Shown: positions 21,421-29,225 of the stretch, in pieces
Position numbering within the stretch: position 1 is the stretch's first letter
Layout: each line of letters begins with the position of its first letter
DNA from: a virus
Strand: one strand, 5' to 3'
IMG/VR virus record: IMGVR_UViG_3300032236_000923
Span: 1 to 47,558 of that record
DNA length: 47,558 bases
Made by a program: the position numbers and the translations under genes
Notes under the pieces: model-generated
The model's database searches: none
The model's input: the letters and a program-made list of their open reading frames with translations, nothing else
What the model was told of the DNA's origin: nothing

Positions 21421-22758
21421 ATGGCACAAACACAAGGAGATATTAAACGGTGGCTTCAAGCAATTAACCCATTCGCAAGAAATAGCGTAGACCCTTCTGT
21501 AATGAAAAAGGATTTGCGCAATGTCATAGCACCCGTTATTCTTCAACGTGTACGCCAAGACGTTCAAACGTGGAGAGATGCAGTAGTTGAAGCAGAAAAC
21601 GCATTTTTCCCACACCGTGTTAAGGCGCAAAGGTTATTTATTGACACTATTAATAACGGTCATGTTTACGCTTGTATGGAAAGACGAAAAGACCTTACAA
21701 TGCTTCGCAAATGGGAGTTTGTAGATAAAGACGGAAAGATAGACCAATATACAACAGATTTATTTACAGAAAGCATCAAAGGACAGAACCAAAATAAAGA
21801 ATGGTTTAATAAGTTTATCTCTATTTCTTTAGATGCCTTATTTTATGGTTATTCGTTAATAACATTAGGAGATATTATCAATGGTGAGTTTCCTAATTTG
21901 GATATTATAAAACGTTGGAACGTATCCCCCGATAGGAACAATGTTACTAACTTCACATATTCAATTAGTGGGGAGTTGTTTTTAGAAGAACCTTACAAAG
22001 ATTGGCACGTTTGGGTAACTACTTATAACGAGATAGGTAGCAGTAAGGTTGGCTTTGGTTTATTGTATAAAGTTGCCTTGTACGAAATATTTTTACGCAA
22101 TACGTTAGGCTTCAATGGTGATTTTGTGGAGCTATTTGCACAACCTTTCAGAGTAGGAAAGACCACTAAGACAATGGAAAGCGAAAGGGCTGAATTAGCA
22201 CAATCATTGCAACAAATGGGTAGCGCAGGCTGGGCATTGATTGACCCCGAAGACGATATTACTTTTCTTGAGACAGCATTGGGGGGAACGGGTTTTCAAG
22301 GTTATGATAATTTTGACCAAAGATTAGAAAAAAAGATAAGCAAACTTATATTAGGTCACGCTGATGCAATAGATAGCGTACCCGGTAAATTAGGCTCTGG
22401 GCAAGGGGGTAAGACACAAACAGATAAGGCATTAGAGGATAAGCAAACTAAAGACGGTAGTTTTATTTGTAACGTTGTTAATGGAAAGTTGTTTGAAAAT
22501 ATGAGGGCGTTAGGTTTTGCAATACCACCAGAAACGAGGGCAGTATTAAAGAATGATGCCGAGATAATGGAACTTAACAGTACAATAATAGACCAAGCCG
22601 TTAAGATGCACTCAGCGGGGTTGCAAATGGATTCTAAGTATTTCACTAAATTAACGGGCATACCCGTAAGCGCACCAGCATTACCTTCGCCTATCGGTTT
22701 AACGCCTAGCATAAAGAATAAACTACAAAAAATATACAACAAACATGAACATCATTAA
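21421..22758 (+). CDS. Portal protein, DUF935 (Mu gp29-like)
   Basis: 445 residues with the features of Mu-type portals: a VYACMERRKDLTMLRKWEF segment (about 78-96), LFYGYSLITLG (about 140-150) and an ILGHADAID (about 309-317) plus GSGQGGKTQTDKALEDKQ block (about 325-342). It forms the dodecameric ring through which DNA enters. Its start codon is overlapped by the stop of the reading frame that ends the broken endonuclease. Confidence 0.85.
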   Translation: MAQTQGDIKRWLQAINPFARNSVDPSVMKKDLRNVIAPVILQRVRQDVQTWRDAVVEAENAFFPHRVKAQRLFIDTINNGHVYACMERRKDLTMLRKWEFVDKDGKIDQYTTDLFTESIKGQNQNKEWFNKFISISLDALFYGYSLITLGDIINGEFPNLDIIKRWNVSPDRNNVTNFTYSISGELFLEEPYKDWHVWVTTYNEIGSSKVGFGLLYKVALYEIFLRNTLGFNGDFVELFAQPFRVGKTTKTMESERAELAQSLQQMGSAGWALIDPEDDITFLETALGGTGFQGYDNFDQRLEKKISKLILGHADAIDSVPGKLGSGQGGKTQTDKALEDKQTKDGSFICNVVNGKLFENMRALGFAIPPETRAVLKNDAEIMELNSTIIDQAVKMHSAGLQMDSKYFTKLTGIPVSAPALPSPIGLTPSIKNKLQKIYNKHEHH

Positions 22759-23035
22759 ACAATGGAACGCAAAAAGATTACAGACTAAAGATTATAAGTT
22801 ATTCCAAAAGGGGTTAATGGATAATCCTCAAATATTACTAGAACAACAAAAGAAGTTTGAGAGGTCATTTGGAATAAATTCATCCGTACGCAATAAAGAA
22901 CAATGGAACAATCTTGTAAGAGTTTACGGGATTGAAACTGTAATGAAAACAGAAGCATTGACAAAAGAAGAAGTTGAGCAAAGATGTAAAGAGACGTTTG
23001 GAGAACGATTAAAAAGACAAATGAAAGATGCCTAA
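22745..23035 (+). CDS. Hypothetical protein, 96 aa
   Basis: Basic helical protein overlapping portal (14 bases) and minor head gene (8 bases). Its place suggests a head-morphogenesis accessory protein. No known motif. Confidence 0.6.
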   Translation: MNIIKQWNAKRLQTKDYKLFQKGLMDNPQILLEQQKKFERSFGINSSVRNKEQWNNLVRVYGIETVMKTEALTKEEVEQRCKETFGERLKRQMKDA

Positions 23036-24854
23036 AGAACCTAAAGTTAAATATTCAGACGAGCAGATACAAGAACTGTTAAAGGGATTGTATGACGGTA
23101 GTATTGATGAATACAATATCCCCGAAAGCCTTTATCTTGCTACTGCTGAATATTTAATGAAAGCGGTTGAATTAGGATTTGAAGATTTTGAGGGTAAGGA
23201 TATTGAACTGTTCAATGAACTAAGGGAAAACGTTTATATGTTTTCCGCTGCTAAAACCTTTCAGCAATTACGTGACATTGGAAGTTTGATGTTTGACGAA
23301 GATGGCAATAGGGTTAGTATAAATGAGTTTAGTAAATTAGGCGAAGAAAGATTCGACACGTGGAATGATGATTGGGGACGTACTGAATACAATACAGCCG
23401 TAGCAAGTGCAACGACAGCCGTTAAATGGCAAGAAGTTGAAGATAATAAGGATGTATTACCCGTTCTTTCTTATTCTACTATTGGTGATGCTTGCGATAT
23501 TTGTGCACCATTGGACGGATTAACTGCCAGTGTGGACGATGCTATTTGGAACACGCTAACACCTCCGAACCATTTTAACTGTTTTAAAAATGGGACAAAA
23601 ATATTAACCAAAAACAAATGGGTTAATATTGAAACAATAAAAAAAGGAGATTTAGTTATTAGTGGGGGAGGTATAGAGCAAAATGTTTTGGGAGTCCACA
23701 TTAATACTTTTGATGGCGAATTGAGGCAAATCAATATCAAAAAAGAAACCATTTCGGCGACCAAAAATCATGGTTTCCTCACCTTTAATGGGTGGAAGGC
23801 TGCCGATGATTTGACCGTTAATGATATATTGATACAAAATATTGAAGGTTCCTTTATCAATAAACTTATTTGTACAATAAATAATACGTGTGTTATTTTG
23901 ACATATTTGTTTATGCCTATCATAAACAACATTAGAAATTTTGTGTTGGCATTCAATACCCAAATTATAATCGGGCAAATAAATATCTATAAATCTTCCA
24001 TTAACAAGTTCATTACCAATACACTTGACACTTTTAGATTGAAGAAAATCAAAAACAATTTGCTCACGTTTAGTAAGTTTATTGTGATACATATTTCGTC
24101 TTTTAGGTTCTTTATTATACGTTTCAATAGTTTTTTTATTAGCTTTTTCTCTTACGCTAATATCAAACATGGGGTTATTAATTTTCATTCTTTCAGAAGC
24201 ATCGGGGCGAGAACATCCGAGAGCAGGATTAGACCACTTTCTAACTTCTTTCAATTTATTAGAAGTATTGATTTTCCTTTTGTCATTATTAATCCATTGC
24301 AATTTTACGGATTCGCTACCCTTTCTATATTTGAACCCGTATTCTTTCATAAGTTTAGGCAAAATTCTATTGGAAAAGGAATATATTTTCCTCATTTCAT
24401 TAAGGGAAAGCATATCAACAAAATGTCTTTTGTAAATGGCTTCACGGCAGGGAATCCCCTCAATTGCTTCAATTCTTTGTTTAGTTTCAAGTTGCACTCC
24501 TTTTTTCATCGTAGATTTGTTTTAATTAAAAGTATTAAAAATGAATTATACACAGGGCAAATATACAACTTGTCGGTGAATAAAGACGAAACATACATTA
24601 CAAATGTGTGTGTTGTTCATAACTGTTTATGTGTCGTAACACAACATAGCGATGATAAGGAATTAACACCTAAAGGAGAAAAGAATATTACTTTTGAGCA
24701 AGTAGGTAAAGAAATGGATGATACTTTTAAATATAATCCGGGCAAAGAAAAAGTTATATTCAGCGAAGACCACCCATATTTTCAAGTACCGAAAGAAGAT
24801 GTTAAATTTGCGGAAGAAAACTTTGGGTTGCCTATCCCCGAACATAAAAAGTAA
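23028..24854 (+). CDS. MuF/SPP1 gp7-type minor head protein interrupted by an intein
   Basis: 608-residue precursor. Residues 1-184 and 533-608 form the minor head protein. It has the family signature DACDICAPLDG (about 158-168), and after splicing PPNHFN joins CLCVVTQ, the conserved PPxHxxCxC metal-binding end of MuF/gp7 proteins. Residues 185-532 are an intein placed exactly at the first Cys of that motif. The spliced protein is 260 residues. It works in head assembly beside the portal. Uninterrupted relatives have no such insert. Confidence 0.85.
   Translation: MPKEPKVKYSDEQIQELLKGLYDGSIDEYNIPESLYLATAEYLMKAVELGFEDFEGKDIELFNELRENVYMFSAAKTFQQLRDIGSLMFDEDGNRVSINEFSKLGEERFDTWNDDWGRTEYNTAVASATTAVKWQEVEDNKDVLPVLSYSTIGDACDICAPLDGLTASVDDAIWNTLTPPNHFNCFKNGTKILTKNKWVNIETIKKGDLVISGGGIEQNVLGVHINTFDGELRQINIKKETISATKNHGFLTFNGWKAADDLTVNDILIQNIEGSFINKLICTINNTCVILTYLFMPIINNIRNFVLAFNTQIIIGQINIYKSSINKFITNTLDTFRLKKIKNNLLTFSKFIVIHISSFRFFIIRFNSFFISFFSYANIKHGVINFHSFRSIGARTSESRIRPLSNFFQFIRSIDFPFVIINPLQFYGFATLSIFEPVFFHKFRQNSIGKGIYFPHFIKGKHINKMSFVNGFTAGNPLNCFNSLFSFKLHSFFHRRFVLIKSIKNELYTGQIYNLSVNKDETYITNVCVVHNCLCVVTQHSDDKELTPKGEKNITFEQVGKEMDDTFKYNPGKEKVIFSEDHPYFQVPKEDVKFAEENFGLPIPEHKK
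23652..24509 (-). CDS. Vsr/PD-(D/E)xK-like homing endonuclease, antisense inside the intein
   Basis: 285 residues. A helix-turn-helix-like segment at about 25-60 (SLNEMRKIYSFSNRILPKLM) and a NUMOD3-like NNPMFDISVREKANKK (about 111-126) precede the nuclease at 145-213. The nuclease has Glu149, FIDIYLPDYNLGIECQ (173-188, Asp175 and Glu186) and YDRHK (196-200). This pattern resembles Vsr-like/EDxHD homing enzymes. Codon boundaries coincide with the sense intein frame, so TTA, CTA and TCA codons are excluded. About 70 C-terminal residues lie antisense to the N-terminal splicing domain and may be non-functional. Confidence 0.82.
   Translation of the reverse strand: MKKGVQLETKQRIEAIEGIPCREAIYKRHFVDMLSLNEMRKIYSFSNRILPKLMKEYGFKYRKGSESVKLQWINNDKRKINTSNKLKEVRKWSNPALGCSRPDASERMKINNPMFDISVREKANKKTIETYNKEPKRRNMYHNKLTKREQIVFDFLQSKSVKCIGNELVNGRFIDIYLPDYNLGIECQHKISNVVYDRHKQICQNNTRIIYCTNKFIDKGTFNILYQYIINGQIIGSLPPIKGEETMIFGRRNGFFFDIDLPQFAIKSINVDSQNILLYTSPTNN
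24558..24565 (-). promoter_or_regulatory. TATATTTG box for the antisense endonuclease
   Basis: On the minus strand TATATTTG lies within the block F coding sequence, 48 bases before the endonuclease ATG at 24509. It is the same box used before other genes in this phage. The -33 element is unclear. Confidence 0.5.
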
Positions 24855-24857
24855 AAT

Positions 24858-24965
24858 ATGACCCACAATCATCACAATAGATTGGACGAAATTATTGCAA
24901 TAGCAATAATGGTAACTGTATTTGCTGTTTTAATTTTTATGAAGTATCTTGCAAGTCATGGATAA
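24858..24965 (+). CDS. 35-aa membrane microprotein
   Basis: ATG at 24858, 3 bases after the minor head stop. His-rich polar start (MTHNHHNRLDE), then one hydrophobic span (about residues 12-31). Overlaps the next start by 8 bases. Function unknown. Confidence 0.4.
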   Translation: MTHNHHNRLDEIIAIAIMVTVFAVLIFMKYLASHG

Positions 24966-25149
24966 GAAATTAGCCGAGTTAAAACTAGCTTCAATGATAT
25001 TACTTACACGTCCGCATAATACGTGCGAGCCTTACGCAATATTGAAGATAATGGAAGATAGATGTAATCAAATTGTAGAAGCTTGTTTTAATGCGGGGTA
25101 CAATATTGCATCGGGGGAAACTATCTTAAAAACTATTAATGATGAGTGA
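24958..25149 (+). CDS. Hypothetical protein, 63 aa
   Basis: I use the ATG at 24958 (MDKKLAELKLASMILL...), which overlaps the microprotein's stop; the longer form would start at a TTG. Helical soluble protein. It overlaps the gpG-like gene by 11 bases. Not recognised. Confidence 0.5.
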   Translation: MDKKLAELKLASMILLTRPHNTCEPYAILKIMEDRCNQIVEACFNAGYNIASGETILKTINDE

Positions 25150-25609
25150 TAAATTTGGTTTAGGTGACGTACAAAAGAGACTAAAAGAAGGTCAGCGTAA
25201 ACTTATGGTATCGCTCACGAACCAAGCGCAAAATTACTTTTTAGATTCGTTCACTAAACAGGGATGGGATGGTAAAGATTGGCAAGAGGTGCAAAGGCGG
25301 ATAACTGACACAAAGGCTTATAAATACCCTAAAACAAAAGGTTTGCAACGTAGGACTTCGCCGATATTAGTAGGCGCAGGATATAAGATAAGAGGGGGAA
25401 CGTTAAGAAGGGCAGTAAGCGCAATGTCACGAACGGCTCAAATTAATGGGTTACAAAGTAGAATGGTTATAGAATTACCTTACGCAAAGTTTAACAACGA
25501 GGGTACGGATAAGTTGCCACAAAGAAAATTTGTAGGACAAACATCTCAATTAACAGAAATGCAAAGGAATATCATTGATAAGCAAATTAAGGAAATATGG
25601 CAGGCATAA
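25139..25609 (+). CDS. Phage virion morphogenesis protein (Mu gpG-like)
   Basis: 156 residues; two successive ATGs (25139 and 25142) are possible starts. Features of the gpG/tail-completion family: GWDGKDWQEVQRR (about 40-52), SPILVGAGYKIRGGTLRRA (about 72-90), YAKFNNEGT and a C-terminal PQRKFVGQT. It works at the head-tail interface or tail completion. Confidence 0.75.
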   Translation: MMSDKFGLGDVQKRLKEGQRKLMVSLTNQAQNYFLDSFTKQGWDGKDWQEVQRRITDTKAYKYPKTKGLQRRTSPILVGAGYKIRGGTLRRAVSAMSRTAQINGLQSRMVIELPYAKFNNEGTDKLPQRKFVGQTSQLTEMQRNIIDKQIKEIWQA

Positions 25610-26211
25610 AACAACCTATACTCGATGTAATGTCGAAACTTTCTAGCATAACTGTAACCAACGGTGATAATAATCCCGTTCCGTTATTTACTAGAATTTG
25701 GAACAAACAAATAGACTATTTAAAAGATGGCAGCGGGTATGCCTTTGCGAGACCAGCAGCATTTGTAGAGGTAATCAACAACGCTACTTATCAAACAATA
25801 GGGCAAGGATTCCGTAGTGCTGATATTGGATTTCGTATTCACTTGATTGCAGACAGCTACAACGAGATAGAGGGAACAATGGAACAGTTTTTGGGCATCT
25901 TTGACCTACGGGATAAAGTGATTGCCAACGCAAATAATCCTAGTAATGCAGGGCTATCATTCTTTGTGCCTACAGATTGCAGCCCCTTAAATTGTGTAAG
26001 CGAAGAACAAGATTACAGCCACGATAATATTTATCACTACATACTCGATTTTGTTTGTAATTTTACAGATTCAAAGGCAAGTGCATTCGATACGGGAGCA
26101 GGGCAATATGATGATACTGCCAACCCTAACATGGATACGCAAAGCAATGTTAGCAAAACGCTACCAACGCCTACGCAGCCTTCGACTAATTACTTTATAA
26201 TACCGCAATAA
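25597..26211 (+). CDS. Tail terminator-like protein
   Basis: 204 residues. ARPAAFVEVIN (about 50-60), FRIHLIADSYNEIE (about 79-92), FDLRDKV and the C-terminal DNIYHYILDFVCNFTD (about 144-159) follow the pattern of tail-end completion proteins next to gpG in Mu-type clusters. The last 45 residues are Thr/Asn/Pro-rich and probably flexible. Exact family not certain. Confidence 0.55.
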   Translation: MAGIKQPILDVMSKLSSITVTNGDNNPVPLFTRIWNKQIDYLKDGSGYAFARPAAFVEVINNATYQTIGQGFRSADIGFRIHLIADSYNEIEGTMEQFLGIFDLRDKVIANANNPSNAGLSFFVPTDCSPLNCVSEEQDYSHDNIYHYILDFVCNFTDSKASAFDTGAGQYDDTANPNMDTQSNVSKTLPTPTQPSTNYFIIPQ

Positions 26212-27059
26212 TGAGTAGAACAGTTGCAGAGATACAACAACAAATACAAACAACACTTGTAGCTAACATGGCTAATATTGGCGTTACTATAGATACAACG
26301 CAATGGAGTAAGTTTAATATCCTTAGAATGTTATGTTTTACGTTTGCGGTATGTGCTGCCTACATTGAGCAGTTAATGGATGTGCTAATAAGTAATATTG
26401 AGACACAAGTAAGTCAAGCGGCGGCAGCTAGTAACTTCTGGGTTCAAAGTAAAATGTTTCAGTTCCAATATTCGGCAACTAACCCGCAGATATTACAACT
26501 AATAAATACAGTTATTCAATATCCTGTAATTGATACTTCATTACAAATAATTAGCGGGTGTAGCGTTACAAGTACAGCACCTAATATTGTAACCATAAAA
26601 CTAGCAACTGGAAACCCATTTGTAGCATTATCTAGTCCGCAACTAGCGGCAGCGCAGGGTTATATTAATCAGATAGGAACAGGAGGTATAATTTACCAAT
26701 GCCAATCTGCAAACGCTGATTATATCTACATCGTAGCAAATGTTTATTACAACGGGCAATATGCTAGCGTAATTAATGCAAATGTTACGGCAGCCATAAA
26801 CGCTTACTTGCAATCGCAATCAACGGTAAACCTTAATGGCGTTATTAAAATGTCTGCACTAGAGGCTGCAATAGCGAATGTGGCAGGAGTTAATGATGTT
26901 GTTTTAGTTACAGTTGGCGGTCGTAAAGCAACGGATAGTTTAGGCTCAAGTGTTTATACAGTATTGAATCAAACTTTATTATCTAAAGAATACGACCCAT
27001 CGGCGGGTTATACTATATTAGATACTACTAACACATCACTTACATTTATAGCGCAATAA
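26211..27059 (+). CDS. Baseplate J-like protein
   Basis: 282 residues. The C-terminal half holds the baseplate J signature: AAINAYLQSQ, then GVIKMSALEAAIANVAGVND (about 205-225) and VVLVTVGGR. Shorter than T4 gp6-like proteins but usual for P2/Mu-type wedges in Bacteroidota phages. It forms the baseplate wedge. It stands upstream of capsid and sheath genes, unlike the usual order. Confidence 0.75.
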   Translation: MSRTVAEIQQQIQTTLVANMANIGVTIDTTQWSKFNILRMLCFTFAVCAAYIEQLMDVLISNIETQVSQAAAASNFWVQSKMFQFQYSATNPQILQLINTVIQYPVIDTSLQIISGCSVTSTAPNIVTIKLATGNPFVALSSPQLAAAQGYINQIGTGGIIYQCQSANADYIYIVANVYYNGQYASVINANVTAAINAYLQSQSTVNLNGVIKMSALEAAIANVAGVNDVVLVTVGGRKATDSLGSSVYTVLNQTLLSKEYDPSAGYTILDTTNTSLTFIAQ

Positions 27060-27724
27060 TGTCATTTTACGACTTCAATATATCATCCGCAGTACAGCAG
27101 TTAGTTCCGCCTGACAAAAGGCGTAACAACTTGCTTAACATTGCCTATTCAATTATTGCAGCACCTTTGCAGTGGGCGCATGATTTATTGTTTAATACTT
27201 ATTTAGTTGGAAGTAGCGACCCTATTTATTCACCAGGTACTTACAACTATCAAGATAAGGTTATTTATAACAAACAAGTATATTCAAGCCTTATTGCGAA
27301 CAATACAGACGCACCAACAACAAGCAATTGGATATTAGTAAGCAACACATTTATAGGCGTGCAAGAAAGAGTTCTTTATAATAGCGCAAAGCTTACATTT
27401 GAATATGCCTTAAACAAAGAATTTGGCACTACATTTAGACAACCTAACGACCCAGTGACCCCAACGCATAGCGATATTTATATAACAGCACTTGCAGCAG
27501 TACCTAATGGCTTTCGTATTGGCAGTACAAACACGGGCAGCAGTTCGATAGGTGCGAGTAGTGCAAGTGCAAGTATTGGCGGCACTTATCCATTTGTTTA
27601 TTTAAATAATTTTACAATTAACGTACCTTCGGCAGTATTAACAGCGCAAACGCCACAAGCAATTAGGGCTTTTGCAAACAATTACAAAGCAGTGGGATTA
27701 AACTTCACAATAACATCATACTAA
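27059..27724 (+). CDS. Baseplate gpI-like protein with CBM-like insert
   Basis: 221 residues. Its N-terminus (QQLVPPDKRRNNLLNIAYSI, about 14-33) and its position right after the J-like gene suggest a gpI-type wedge-to-fibre connector. Residues about 60-100 (SPGTYNYQDKVIYNKQVYSS ... NWILV) resemble a CBM5/12 carbohydrate-binding module. The C-terminal half has a Ser/Gly-rich stretch. Adjacent to the fibre gene. Confidence 0.55.
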   Translation: MSFYDFNISSAVQQLVPPDKRRNNLLNIAYSIIAAPLQWAHDLLFNTYLVGSSDPIYSPGTYNYQDKVIYNKQVYSSLIANNTDAPTTSNWILVSNTFIGVQERVLYNSAKLTFEYALNKEFGTTFRQPNDPVTPTHSDIYITALAAVPNGFRIGSTNTGSSSIGASSASASIGGTYPFVYLNNFTINVPSAVLTAQTPQAIRAFANNYKAVGLNFTITSY

Positions 27725-27725
27725 C

Positions 27726-28559
27726 ATGAGAATATTAGACGTATCGGCGATAACAGATAGTAAACAGTTCTTTCCTAAACAGGGAACTTTACAGTTTTTA
27801 CAAGATGCTTACAAAGAACAATTTAACAATCTTGCTCAATCATTGGTGCAAGCATTAGGTAATACTTATAGCCCTTCTACTATTTATGTTTTGTGGGGAT
27901 GTGTTAATAGCGGGTCGGGTAGCACTTACAATATTAGCGAAGGTGCGGTTTTATTCAATGGTGAAGTTTTCAGCGTTCCCGCCGTTAATTTAACAGCAAG
28001 TGGTAATGTACCCGTAGCGAATATTAGTGTAGCACAATATACTACCAACGCAGACCCAGTAACCTATAGTGATGCTACTACGGCTAATATTCACAACATT
28101 AGAACTATATCTATTGGCTTAGGCGCAAGTGGAAGTACTATTAGCGATTATTCAGCATTTGTATTCTTGCAGTACGTTACACCTTCGCAAGTATTGATTA
28201 AAGGTAGTACTACAGCTTTTACGCCTACTATTGCAACAGACCCTGTTAATAAGGGCTATGTGGATGCTCAAATAGGGGCTAAGTGTGTTTATGCTGCTTT
28301 GTACAATCATAGTAGCAATACATTTTCAGACGTTTATAATCCAAGTAGTTTATCTGTCAGCGGTTCAGCAAGTGGCGCAAACTTTACTATCAATCATAAT
28401 TTAGGGTCATCTAATTTTATAACAGTTACAGGCGCATCAGTTGGTTCATATGGTAGCGTTACAAGTAAAACAAATAACTACTTTATAGTTAATACAGGAT
28501 TCGGTGGTAGTACAGATACTGCCGAAGATTTTTACTTTCAAATTTGGCAACACAGTTAA
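27726..28559 (+). CDS. Tail fibre protein
   Basis: 277 residues, rich in Ser/Thr/Gly/Asn. KGSTTAFTPTIATDPVNKGYVDAQ (in two parts, about 160-180) is a standard fibre linker, followed by a C-terminal beta-rich tip ending FYFQIWQHS. Start after the gpI-like gene supports attachment to the baseplate. Receptor unknown. Confidence 0.7.
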   Translation: MRILDVSAITDSKQFFPKQGTLQFLQDAYKEQFNNLAQSLVQALGNTYSPSTIYVLWGCVNSGSGSTYNISEGAVLFNGEVFSVPAVNLTASGNVPVANISVAQYTTNADPVTYSDATTANIHNIRTISIGLGASGSTISDYSAFVFLQYVTPSQVLIKGSTTAFTPTIATDPVNKGYVDAQIGAKCVYAALYNHSSNTFSDVYNPSSLSVSGSASGANFTINHNLGSSNFITVTGASVGSYGSVTSKTNNYFIVNTGFGGSTDTAEDFYFQIWQHS

Positions 28560-28569
28560 TACATAAAAT

Positions 28570-28875
28570 ATGACTACACAAAAACTACCACAGTATTTAG
28601 ATTTGCAAGATTACAAAAATGTAGGCAACTTAGCCGTTGATATGGTATGTCATGGTATCATTCACGAACGTAAAAGGGGCTTATGGGTTAAAACAGTAAG
28701 GCTTGATAAAAAATACTGGAAACTTTTTTGTGATTGGGCGCAAAGAGAGTACGGAGAGGAAATAGTAGAAAAGGCTTTCTTTATTGATACTGTTTGCATT
28801 GAGGAACAACTCATTGCAACAGGTAAGATATTAACTTTCGAATACGAAGTATTAACACCAAAAGCAGAAGCGTAA
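28570..28875 (+). CDS. Hypothetical protein, 101 aa
   Basis: Mixed alpha/beta soluble protein with aromatic residues (KKYWKLFCDWAQREYG). Overlaps the ribbon-helix-helix-like gene by one base. No recognised family. Confidence 0.55.
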   Translation: MTTQKLPQYLDLQDYKNVGNLAVDMVCHGIIHERKRGLWVKTVRLDKKYWKLFCDWAQREYGEEIVEKAFFIDTVCIEEQLIATGKILTFEYEVLTPKAEA

Positions 28876-29072
28876 TGAATAAAGATAAGAGACAGGAGAC
28901 AGGAGAAAAAACATATTTACCACCGTTGTACAGTAAGTTAGTGGCGGCGCAAAGTAAATACACAGGAATGAGTAAAAGTGCGGTTATAGCCGATAGCGTA
29001 AGGAAGTGTTTTGATGCAATGCCAGTTCAAGAAAGGGAAAAGCTTTTAGACATTGGTCGTAATAGATACTAA
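28875..29072 (+). CDS. Ribbon-helix-helix-like protein, 65 aa
   Basis: A strand-like start (KTYLPPLYSKLVAAQSK) then a turn GMSKSAVIADSVRKCFDAMP fits the CopG/Arc pattern, in which the strand and second helix bind DNA. It could regulate late genes, being last in its operon and before a terminator. Pattern-based call. Confidence 0.5.
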   Translation: MNKDKRQETGEKTYLPPLYSKLVAAQSKYTGMSKSAVIADSVRKCFDAMPVQEREKLLDIGRNRY

Positions 29073-29101
29073 ATTTTTTTGTGTTTCATATTTCTAATTA
29101 T

Positions 29102-29130
29102 CGCCGCCTATTTCTATAGGTGGCGTTTTT
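29102..29130. terminator. Strong, possibly two-way terminator
   Basis: CGCCGCCTAT pairs with ATAGGTGGCG (10 base pairs with one G-T) around a 4-base loop, followed by TTTTT. It stands between plus-strand and minus-strand genes and could stop both. Confidence 0.8.
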
Positions 29131-29132
29131 AT

Positions 29133-29225
29133 TTATCCTATTGAGTCAATAATCATGTAAGCTAAACAAAGTACAGCGGTGATAAATAATATTGCTGCTA
29201 TGATTGTGCGGATTGTGTCTGTCAT
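29133..29225 (-). CDS. 30-aa membrane microprotein
   Basis: Minus-strand ATG at 29225 overlaps the upstream stop as ATGA. Residues 6-26 are hydrophobic (RTIIAAILFITAVLCLAYMI). Second gene of the small minus-strand island. Function unknown. Confidence 0.45.
   Translation of the reverse strand: MTDTIRTIIAAILFITAVLCLAYMIIDSIG

Larger units (their letters stand above)
23580..24623 (+). mobile_element. Intein (348 aa) with antisense homing endonuclease
   Basis: Cys185 opens block A (CFKNGTKILTKNKWVNIETI). Block B has SATKNHGFLTFNGW with the TxxH pattern. Block F/G is YTGQIYNLSVNKDETYITN then VVHN, ending His531-Asn532, and the +1 residue is Cys533. All class 1 splicing residues are present, so splicing is expected. 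The part between about 23850 and 24536 has no sense-strand endonuclease motif. It is a Phe/Ile-rich translation of the reverse strand, where the endonuclease gene lies. Confidence 0.9.

Noticed and set aside
22356-22742. 128-residue minus-strand open frame over the portal gene
   Set aside because: Antisense of a well-supported portal with no domain of its own.
23471-24435. Other open frames around the intein (23471-23764, 23768-23956 minus; 24169-24435 plus)
   Set aside because: No recognisable domains; they are shadows of the two real overlapping frames.
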